Origin: Plantago ovata
Taxonomy: Eukaryota; Streptophyta; Magnoliopsida; Lamiales; Plantaginaceae
Direction: 5' to 3'
Assembly: GCA_028274465.1 (NCBI GenBank)
Contig: CM051457.1
Coordinates: 13,691,097 to 13,755,096, forward strand
DNA length: 64,000 nt
Below the pieces are notes generated by a model, which worked only from the letters and a program-made list of their open reading frames with translations, had not been told where the DNA came from and made no database searches. Shown in pieces: positions 21,895 to 33,800 of this stretch. The position numbers were made by a program, and so were the translations under genes. Position 1 is the first letter of the stretch. Every line of letters starts with the position of its first letter.

Positions 21895-24800
21895 ATGGTG
21901 GACCATAGGCGGCAGGTTTTCTCCGTGGATGTGCTGGAGAGATATGCCGCCAAGGGGAAGGGTGTCATTACTTGTATGGCGGCCGGAAACGATGCTATTG
22001 TATTGGGGACAAGCAAAGGATGGGTCATCCGCCACGATTTTGGTGTTGGTGATTCTTTTGGTTAGTTTTTCTTCTGTTTCAATTACATTCCTATCCAACT
22101 CGTTTATCTTTGAAATCGTTTTTTTCTTTCTTTCTTTCTGTTTTGTTTAAACATCACAGCTTAATGGCTGACTTGTTCAAGGACTCTGAGAAAGTATCAA
22201 AGCCATAGTCCACAACTGAAATGATGGACAAGTTAATTAATACCTTAGGAACTAAAAGCAAACAATATTCTCGATGATAGTTATCCAACAAGTTATGGAT
22301 TTCCTCTGAAAGAGAGAGTGACAGATTCGTAGCTATAAATTAGATCAGTTTTAGTACACTTTTCAATTCAGTTTTAGGCCGATTATCTTGTTAACAGGAT
22401 AATGATACTGCAGTTTATCAAATATTGGACCAACTGGGCTATTGGTAGTTAGTATAGTTTACTGCTAACTCATTTGATAAGAAGTCGTGGCCCTGCCTAT
22501 TGAGTTGGCGATCCACCATCCTTGTGCACCATGCCCTTCTTTTGTGTTGTATGTATCTTCATTTGGACTCTGACATTTTGATATTGTGTTTATGAAGTCT
22601 CTTCTGCTAGCCAATTGGACACTATATTTACTAGCTTCTGTTCTTACTCTCTGTTACAATTGCTCGTGAGACAGTTAAGCGGTTTAATCTCACTACTTTC
22701 GTGTGTATTGTTGAATTCATTCATAGGTGTTAGTAAAGGAAAAATAGAGTTTGCTTCATTTTACCTGACTTGCTTAGATGATGTTTATTTTTTATTTGTG
22801 TTAAACACACACAACAAGAATCATACATTTAGTTGTTGTTAGATGTATAAAGGATATATTGTTGCAACTTTTGAACTTAAGTTGATTAAAATGTTTTGAG
22901 TATTCACATTGGGTTGTTGTTTTGCTAGATATTGATCTCTCTGCTGGTAGACCTGGTGAACAGTCAGTCCACGGTGTTTTTGTCGACGCTGGAGGTAGTC
23001 ACTGTATTGCTACCATAGTTGGAGGTGGGACCTCTGATACATTTTATACTCATGCAAAATGGGCTAAGCCTCGCATCTTGAGTAAGCTGAAGGGCCTCGT
23101 TGTGAACGCTGTTGCCTGGAATAGGCAGCATATTACAGAGGGTATGTGATTCTTCATTCATACGAAACTGCATCTATTCCGTTCTCCAAATTCTAATTTG
23201 TGTTGAGTTTCACTTATTAGTCATGGAACTGGTGGAGGGTTTAAATTGATCCTACTAGTCGGAGTTGTGGATTGTACTTCTTGGTTACTGTCTCATCCGC
23301 TAATTGTCACACCCATCCATATTTGGTCCTAAGCCTACAGACTTTCCCCTTATTGACTTATTCATTTCTTGCATGTCTGGTATTTCTGAACTGATGTCAG
23401 GTGCTTTCAAGATCATAATCACCACGAGGCAAATTCTTTTTTAAGAGTTTCCTACTTATATCCAAATGACATGTAATTGAGAGCTCTAAGATTACAATGT
23501 ACTATAGAAAAAAAATTGTCAACTTCACAAGGATTGCAAGGTAGAGAATGAAAAGTGTGAAAGCCCAAAATTGAGCTAGGTTACTATTATCTGACATATA
23601 AACTTGAGCTAGATCTAATTTATCTTCGATCTCATTTGTTTTCTTTCTCTTGCCAGCTTCCACAAGGGAAATCATTATAGGCACAGATAACGGACAGCTT
23701 CATGAAGTTTCCGTAGATGAAAAGGATAAGAGGGAAAAATATATCAAATTTTGTTTGAACTAAATGAACTTCCAGAAGCTTTCACTGGCTTGCAGGTATT
23801 ACATTTTTCAACTTTCTCTTCCCATAGCTTATCCCCTTCCCCTCCCTCCCTCTAGGTAGATAAGTACTTCAGCAACAACCTTGGATATGAACTGTGGAAA
23901 AACTTTAGTACCATGTGATGTTTTATTTATTTTTACCTTCTGGATTTTGTATCTTGCATGTTATCCATCAAGCTACTTTTAAGCAATAATTTTAATGCTT
24001 GTAAACATGTTAAAAGTAATTGTCAAATATACATGTGTGAAGTTCACGCACTATTTAATATTGTAGCTAATAAAGCAGTGACAACTTGGGCTTCTCTATG
24101 TAAATACTATGATTAAGTAAACTTCAAGGATGATTTTGGCTGCCTTTTGTACATACAAACTGATTTGGTTAGGGATAACATGGAGAACTGTGAAAACCCT
24201 GTGCTTTTGTTTGAAGGCTTTCTTGGTTGTGCAAATAAGACGGAGGAATTGTCTTTTTCTTTTCTTTTTCCTTTTTTTCTTCCTTTTTTTTTTTGGAGAT
24301 ATGGCAGAGGACTTGTTACTCACTCATTTCTATATTGGTGCCATTGAACTCACTTCTTATACCATGTAGATATACTCACTTGGATGCCTTTATCTTTTAC
24401 TACTTTTTCCTATGGCATCGGAAAGCATTTTGCCTTTCAACATTTTTACCTAATTTAAACGTTTTACTTGTCTTGTATTATTCCCTTTTGGATATATCTA
24501 TAATATTTTTCTTCTGTCTTGATTAATACCATCCTGTTCTTATCATCTATCTATGTTATCTGTTCATTTTGCAGATGGAAACAACTAGCATAAACAATGG
24601 AACACGATATTACGTAATGGCAGTCACTCCTACCCGGCTTTATACTTTCACGGGAGTGGGCTCATTGGAAGTAAGATTAAATTGGCTTCCGATATGCTTT
24701 AAAATTTTGCTGTGATTTCAGATTTTCCATTTTGAAATTGGAGCTTGTACTTGGCGTAAATTTATTTATTCAAGGCTCTACCTAAATTTTTTTCAATTAA

Positions 24801-27800
24801 GACTCTTCCAGAGTGGTAACTAGCACAGGAGTTCAATTCGCTTTCAGCAGGTTTATTGTTTAACAAGATAAATATGTGTCATGTTTATTGATTTGTCTTT
24901 AAAGTTGTATCATTGGTGGAACTTGACTGGCCAGATTTACATGCATCATTTGCCACTAATGGTCTAAAATATGTTTTTTCTGCCGCCCTGAATAACCGAG
25001 CATGTGATTCTTTACTTCTTTACTTCCTTACTTCCTTTCAAGGATGGAAGTAACCCCCCTCCCTGTCTTCTCCTTCTTTGTGTTAAAATTGAGATCAAGG
25101 TCCTTCTCTTCTACTCTTCTTTTAGAATAATAATTGTTTTTCCTTCAGTCGGATTGAGTTCTAGTAAGATGGTTTCCTTAGAGCAAACATGTTATTCCTT
25201 TGAGCGATAGAGAAATTCCTTTTCCCTAACACAAGGGTCAATCCTCTAACTAGGCTCAGTTCTAGTTTCTAATTCACCATTTATCTACATTCATGGAGTT
25301 CTTCTGGATATCGAATACATTACATTCAATTTGGTATTTACACTTGTTTCTAATCTCACTTGCATTAAGAATCCTCATAAAAGTATTATCTGTTGATGGC
25401 AATGTCTGGTTAAAATGTTCATACCTACATTCAGAACAATAGATAAATGCTAATATTAGTAAATTATTATGAGCCATTTACTGAACCATATCTTAGTATA
25501 TCTATGGGCCAATGATCTGTGTGCGCATTAAGAACTCACCTCCCAACCCCTCCACCCCGGTCCCCCACTGTTCATCTAAAGATTATAAACGTCTACCTGC
25601 AGTCTGTTTTTGCCAGCTATGCGGAACGTGCAGTTCACTTCATGGAACTTCCTGGTGAAATACCAAACAGGCATGTGATTGCATGAATCTATTGAATTTG
25701 TTTTGTTTACAAGCTATGATCAATATTGTTATGGCCATTCTTCACTAGAATAAGAGCTCAAGCTTACTACAGTTGTGAGTTTATTTTCCTAATCTTTCAC
25801 AGCTATAAAAAATCTATTACCTTATTATCTTAAAAAAAAAAGGCACAGAGAGGAACCAAAAGAAAAAGAAAAAAAAAAGGAGTAGAGTACATGTTAAATT
25901 ATTTTGGAATTTAAATTGTCATTGACTGCAATGAGTAATTACTTAAGATGTATTATGTTTCATTATAAGGAGAACTTGTATGTTCAGTTTTAAAATGCAG
26001 CTAACAATGGGTTTCAAATAGTCCTGGTTTTTTGTTTTTTCCCCCAGTATCAGCTTATGATTTCAACTGTTTTTTGAATGAATAATTTTTTTTTCATCAT
26101 TTACCCACCAGGTCAACTTTGTGATGTACCTACCCCAACCCCTAAAATAAAATCCGAAAAGATGATCTCTTTAGCATTCAACTATGGTGAATTATATATA
26201 TTTTTTGAATTGTTTCAGCTATGGGTTATTGTAATGTATTTGCTGTTGATCTTGCTTAGCATAGTGGTCATTAAGACCTCAGGAGTGTCAGTATAATTAT
26301 ATCTAACTTCCGGGGATGGATGCTACATTAGTTATTTACTTCCTTTGATCAAGTTTGCGTTGGTCAGCATCCTAGCTCGTTATCAGTAGTAACTAGGTTT
26401 TCATTGTGCGTCTATGCGTGAATTTGATCATTAATTTCTATGTCGTGCAGTGAACTTCATTTTTTCATTAAACAGAGGAGAGCTCTACATTTTGCATGGT
26501 TATCTGGAGCAGGAATCTATCATGGTGGACTTAATTTTGGATCGACTCACAGGTTGAGAATATGATTTGTGATGTTAATATTTTACAGTTTTACTACATA
26601 ACTAGGCTTCCGCTTCTATATTCTATTACTTATGTTTTTAGAATTTTGGGGCAGTTCGCCAAACGGGGATGAAAACTTTGTTGAGAACAAAGCTCTGTTG
26701 GATTACTCGAAACTAGGCGAAAGTGCACTTGTCAAGCCTAGCTCTCTGGCAGTATCTGAGTTCCATTTCCTTCTTCTGGTTGGAAACAAGCTTAAGGTGT
26801 GTGCATGAAAGTTTATCATTTTTTGATATTGCTCTGTTCTAGTTTGTGTTGCGTGTTCTGGTTTGGGGGCGAATCCCTTATACTTAAGGGCCGATAGAAC
26901 TGCTGACTTTGCATCCCTTGAGCTCTGCTCATATCATGCATGCCCTCCTCAACTTGAGATCATACCAATTATCGGAGGGATATACATTCTGAGAGTCAAA
27001 CAAATTGCTAGAGCTTATAATTATGCTATCTGGATTATGAAATCTGAGATACTTTACTAGAGTACAACCTCATATTTTTTTGTTTTGTTTTCCCCTTACA
27101 TGGTTGAGGCTTTGAATTGGCACATAGTTTAAGGTGGATGAATAGAAAAATGGTTTGTGGTGGTATTAGTATATTGATATGTAAGTGGATGATAAATAGT
27201 AGTAGGAGGCTGCGAGAGAATTGATAAAGTATGAGATGTCATAATAGAGTACCCAAAGGAAGAATATCAGGAGGACAAGGTATGATATCCCATGTTTGGT
27301 TAACTTCCAAGGCTCGTAACTGTTCCTGCATAGCTTTGTTCCAACAGTCATGTTGAACAGACTGCAAGTAACAAGAGGGAATGACGGCAGAAGATAAAGA
27401 AGCAGCAAAAGAGCAAGACGATAATACTTCTTCGGAAACACAACATGTCAGGTTCCCTCTTTCCACTTAGAATGACGAAGCGGAATCTTCAAGTGTGAAT
27501 CAGACACTGCCATGGAGGATCTGGGGCAGCCAGGGGAATCAAGGGAGCTTGGGGGTGATACTGATATACTAATCCAGGCTTAAATCTATGAGAAGAGGAG
27601 GGAGGGTCACTAGAATCAAGCATCACTGGTGTATCAGCGAAAGGATCCCTAGGCTCGAGCTCAAAGTTAGGCAATATAACACTGGACTCAGTATATGGCA
27701 AGGAAGTAGGATAATAAAGTTGATTCTCAAAGAAAATCACATATCAAGAATTTGGGGTTTTATTACCATGGGATCAAAACAGAGAAACCCTTTTTGCGTG

Positions 27801-30800
27801 ATATTGTACCCGGTAAACACACATCATATTGAGACGAGAGTTTGTGATGATCAGTTGGGGGAAGAAGTACAAAACACACACAGCCAAAAGGGCGAAGATC
27901 TGTAGGATTTTTTTGATAAAGCCAAAAGTAAGGTGAATCTAAGCCCAGCACCTGAGAAGGTAATCGATTAAGAAAACTGCTGTAGAAAGTGCCTCAATCC
28001 CTACACGAGCAGGAGCAGAAGACTCGATAAGTAAAGTGCGAACAATATCAAGCAGATGGCGTTTCTTCCAAGGGAGACTAAATTAGATAAGTTCAGACAG
28101 ACAAAAGACATTTTTTTAACATTAGGAGAAAGATCATCAACTGCTTTAATGGACAACTGATTACCATTGGCTGTTAAGTAGCTGTTTTCTGGTCAAAGGC
28201 CCAGTATATGTACAAATGGTCGACAAAACATTAGCTGAGCAAGTTATATGATTAGATGCACCATACTCTAAAACCCAAGTAGAAGAAGTACCTCGTTGGA
28301 TACCTAGTGCAGAGGAACAGAAGAAGCAAGAATCTGTTGTACCATGTTAGAGTTAAGAGAAGGAGCAGGAGGTGCAGAATTTACCATGAGAGAAGACTCC
28401 CGAGCAAGACACTTGATGAGGAGAGTGTGTGTTATGTCGTGGTGGCCGAATAGGACATTCTCAAACGTATGCCCCAGCTGTTTGCAGTGATTGCGCTTCT
28501 TCTTTGAGTGATATGCCCAAATTCATGGCAGCAATAAGACTCGGTGCTACCCATCTCGAGGTTTAGTCTTGGTTTGAGTAGCATATGCAAGAGTGTGTTG
28601 CTGCTGCTCAAGGCTCAAGAGTATGCTGAGTAATAAGTCGTTCTTCTCCACGAAGGAGTTTAATAAAACAAATATCCAAGGAAGGGACCGGTTCCTGATT
28701 GAGCAGGGAGGACCACAGAGATTCATACACCGAACAAATTTTCATAAGAAACTGTCTATGTTAGCGATTAACAACTAGAAATGGACCATCCTTCACCTTT
28801 TCTACCCTCCGGAATCATCACAACTCCTTTCTGATGGCCTCCACTATACTCGACAATAACTAGGTAGTGCCCCTTAGAATTTGAACAGTGTTGCGCCCGG
28901 AGCGAGTGAGAAGACTCGCTAAATTTTGGAGGCAAAACATATGGTCTGCAGCCAGCAGCCTTCCAATCATGTTAACCATCCAAACTGACCGGTCCAAATT
29001 TACCCATGAGAATGAAACATGATTTCTTCAAACTCCATTCCGACAGCTTTACAATGCCTTTTTCAGCGGCTTTGGTTTCGAAATCTTTAGCTTGAACTCT
29101 AAACTTTCTCTGAAACTTCGAACTTCCCTATGATTTAACAACCACAAACTATTATAGTGTACGTCTCCCATTCTCTGGGTGAAGTAATATACTCCATAGT
29201 CCATACTGTTGGCCAACCTGGATTTTTATTATGAAAATACAGCAATACACTTCAATCTACTGAAATCATCTGGTTCCTTTTTACTCTGTATTGCAGGTTG
29301 TAAACAGGATCAGTGAACAGGTTGTTGAGGAACTTTATTTCGATCAAGCACCTGATGCAGTCCCAAAAGGTGTTCTAGGTTTATGCAGCGATGCCACTGC
29401 TGGACTATTCTATGCATATGACCAGAATTCCATATTTCAGGTGCAGTTTTATGAATATATTTGATATTGTTTATATGATCTATCAATAACGCATCACTCT
29501 TTATTGATATTTTGATATTCATTATCAATTAGGTTTCAGTGACTGATGAAGGCCGTGACATGTGGAAAGTCTATTTGGACTTGAAGGAATATGCTGTGGC
29601 TTTGGCGAATTGTCGTGATGCCCTTCAAAGAGATCAAGTTTATTTGGTGCAGGTTGATGTTTATTTTGGTAACACGTTCAAATTTCCTCCCCACGACCAT
29701 GAAATGCTCCAGTAAATCAAAAGAGTATCTACAGCTTATTTATGTTACTGTCAACTCCATCACTGCAATATTATGATGCAGGCTGAAGCAGCTTTTACTG
29801 CAAAGGATTTTCTCAGAGCCGCTTCTTTTTACGCAAAGGTCATATAATGTTCATTTGCCATTAATGAGTATATTCAATTTTTAATGTATTTGAAATTCAA
29901 GTCTAAATGCATTGATTAGTGGGGATTGGCATGATAAGTTGTATCTATACCCAATAATGAATTACTTCGTGATCACCGTTGGCCTTCAGGACCTTGTCAT
30001 ACACATTTTAATATATTGATGAATTTGCGAGTAGAATTATGTTTGTCCTTTTAGTACTGTGCTTTCAACCTGATACTCAGCTTGTATTTGCTAGGCATAA
30101 AGGTCTCAAAAAATCATCTATGATGTTCTGAGACCTAAAACGTATCAGCAGTATTTGTTTGATCAGTCTACCAGTTTCAAGTCATGTACTTGTAATAGTT
30201 ATGAGTCAATCTGCAGCCATAGCAAATATCTCACCTACCGTGAACAGACTTGTGTTTGCTAGGTATAAAGGTCTCAAAAAATCATCTATGATGTTCTGAG
30301 ACCTAAAACGTATCAGCAGTATTTGTTTGATCAGTCTACCAGTTTCAAGTCATGTACTTGTAATAGTTATGAGTCAATCTGCAGCCATAGCAAATATCTC
30401 ACCTACCGTGAACAGATTTATACCATGCAATCCTAGTAGATAAATGATCCTTCCAACTCATATTTCACCGTCTTAAGGCAATATTCCCCATGTATAACAA
30501 GCTTTGCTGAATGAGTGTTAGCGTGGAGAATTATCATCTGCCCAGAATCTTGTAGACGTACAGTTTATTCAATCTTACTAGAGATTGTAGGTTTAAATGG
30601 GCATGCCTGTATATGGCAGTATGAATTCAAACCGTTAGATGCTACATGAATAACCCATCTAGAAAAGCTCAAGGAGAATAGTACTCTCAGTTAGATATAT
30701 CTGGTGGTTGGATTGGGATTGTTAGTGGAGAGAGTACCACTTCTAATTGCTGGACGTAGGTAGTGGGTAACTAGTCCAAGAAGTAGGTAGAAAATTAACT

Positions 30801-33800
30801 GATTTTATTGAATAATACGGGCCTCAATGTAAATTGTTTTTGTCTAGTCAGAATTTTGGGTCATTTCATTTCATAGAAAGAACTGATCAAAAGCTCGAGG
30901 AATGGAAGAGAATGTATTTGTCAAAGAGTGGACATGTAACACTCAGATAAATTACCCTTGTGATCCTTCCTACTTATCTTCTGTTACATCCTATCCAGCT
31001 GGCAGTGGGGTATAATTATATAATTCCAAACTGACTTACCTTTGCAGAAGGGAAGAGGAGGATTTTTTTTCTCTTTTATAAATTTGGTGAAATGTTTGGT
31101 CCCCTGTTAAGTTTGGTGGTCTTGGCTCTTCTAGGGTCTCTTTTTGGAAGTGGCTATGGAGATTTGCAAACGTAAGAGATAGCGTTTGGTGCCTTGCAAT
31201 TGTGGAGAGATATTATGAGTGTCGTGATTCTTAGGGGTTGAGTTCATGGAAATTCATTAGGAAGGGGGATTGAATGACCTGCATGAAAAAAAGTTGGAGG
31301 GATGTAGGTTATGGTTGAATATTATGTTTTAGTATGGTTGTGGTGTGGGGATCAACCATTAGGATGGTCTTTTCTCTCACTCCGTATTGAAAGGCTACAT
31401 TTGGCAACATTCTAATGGAATTTAATAATGGCAGCATTTGCCATAATTTGGTCCGACCCCTTTGAGGAACTTAAATCATTGAGAAAGTGAGGCTTCTGAT
31501 GCTATGAGGACCTGCCATTCTGGAGTACATGTTTGAATTGGCGTTTGATCCTATGATGACCAGCGTTTAGGGCATCTGAAAAGAAAGAAACGATAGATGC
31601 TTCATCAGTGTCTATAGCTTCGCAGGGAAGACCAAAAAGTCCCCCTTTTATTTGTTCCTTTGATGGTTTAGTCCGCGGCTAGATTTCCTTTACCTGATGT
31701 TGATAGTCTAGCTCCGTTTTGGTCGTCATTGGTGTAATACATTCTCCTGTAGCAATATATTTGTGATTACCTTTTTAAAAATATTTTTGTTCATTTGTAT
31801 TCTGCTCTGGTCAAATTTTGGAGGCAAGTACATTGAATTCTAGCCAAAATGTGTTGTGGCAAGAATTTATTCATCACCCTGCATCATGAGCTTCTTGATA
31901 ATAGGGTTCATGAAGATACGACATATTTATTGCTTATAATAAATGGGGGATATTCTCTCTAACTCTGATGATTCCATTGTTTTTGCAGATTAACTTCGTT
32001 TTGTCATTTGAAGAGATCGCTTTAAAGTTTATTATTTTAAGTGAACAGGTAACAACTACACTCTTGAACATTATCATGAACAGTAGAATTCTTTGAAGTA
32101 AATTTAATTTTATTGGTGATGAATCGTGTCCATCAGCTAAGCAGTTTGTTCAATCGTTGTGCAGGAGGCTTTAAGAACATTTTTGTTGCGAAAACTTGAT
32201 AATTTTACCAAGGATGACAAATGCCAAGTGACAATGATCTCCACATGGGCAACTGAATTATATTTGGATAAGGTGATAATGATTTATGACTATGATTCAG
32301 CAGTTCACTGGTTTATGGACAATTAAAATTCTTTCAAATATATGCTGGTTTTAAGTTTCTCTGGAGGTTTGTTGCTTCCTTTCACAAAGAAACAGCTTTG
32401 CTTTGAATTAAAAAGCAGAAGATGCATGCTATGTTTGGAAGAGTGAGAATCATTTATCTATATTGGTGCTCTGGCATAACTGTTACATTTTGGATTGCTT
32501 TTAACGGATCTTATGTCTCAAATAATCCCCATACATGATATAGTGGCAATAGTTTATCAAGCATCATTCTAAGGCGCTTCATAAGAATTGAGATAAGGCA
32601 TTATATGGTAAGAGAATCAAGGTATTCATCTAGACTTTATCAAGGTATGTCAAAGTGTTTGTAGCCTAGTGGCAAGCTGAGACATCCTGTACCTAAGAGG
32701 TCACGGGTTCGATTCCCTGGAAAGGATGATTACTTCCTCTCTGTATAGAATTTATCATGAAGTTCATTTTCCATCGCCGAAAATAAGAGAATAAGTAATA
32801 TCTATACGCATTAGTTTACTTGTTGGTCTATGAACTCTTTTAATGCATCATACACTCACGTCCTTCCGTCCCAAACATAGCCAGTAATAGCTAATAAGCT
32901 TTAAGTTTACCTAGAGCCTCATAACAACTCTTCTTAGGCAGTTTATTCATCATTTGTTTGGCACTGCAATCTATTTTCTTATTCTTGGCCATGTATTTCG
33001 TGTCACTTAAGACATTGGATCTTTTAAACTCTGTCCATATTTTTTGGAGTACCGTGACAAAAGATGTACAATTGGATCTTTTAAACTCTATATTTATTGA
33101 AGTACAAGCACAAATAACATCTTGGCTATTGTTTATTGATTCTGACATGTTGCATTTTTGCTATCAGATTAATCGGCTACTTTTAGAAGATGATGCTGTG
33201 TCTGACAGTTCGGAGTACCAATCGATCATTACGGAATTTCGTGCTTTTCTGAGCGACTCCAAGGATGTGTTAGATGAGGCTACAACCATGAAGCTTCTAA
33301 AAAGGTTTCTTCTTTCGTTACTTTTTGGCTTATACTTTCAGCATATGTCATTTCTTCAGTTTAGATGTAGCCAAACTTTGACATTTCTGTTTTGTTGGGT
33401 CATTATGACGTAAAATTTGCTACCATCCAAAGCTGAAGTTCATTCATGTGCACAGTGCATCTCTGAAATACACTAATACAACTTCAATTTAATAGTGTTA
33501 GAGACCCGCTCGACGAATAGAAGAGTTCTAGTCAAAGATGGTTTTCCTTAATTTTATTGCTAAACAGCTAGGCACAATAAATTATTTTGTCACATTGCAT
33601 TTGTTTTTTTTTTTTCCTTAGTGTTAACCAGAAAATATTACTAATGACAAGAGAGAAGTGAAAGGGACTTCTAGATACAATATCGAGTCAACACAAACAG
33701 TTTCCTTTCCAGTTTTGAGTTATCCACTGTTTTTCCCTCTTTTTCTCCCCCATTTCTTTTTCTATGGTCTATCTCCTCCTTTGCTCTGTTTCTTTGGCCA

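Noticed and set aside
24130-24369. Overlapping Phe/Leu- or Lys-rich frames in VPS18 intron 3
   Set aside because: Produced by the polypyrimidine tract.
32640-32720. tRNA gene
   Set aside because: A good B box but no pairing acceptor or anticodon stem; better explained as a SINE head.
32958-33413. 151-codon frame as separate gene
   Set aside because: It is VPS18 exon 13 with read-through into both neighbouring introns.
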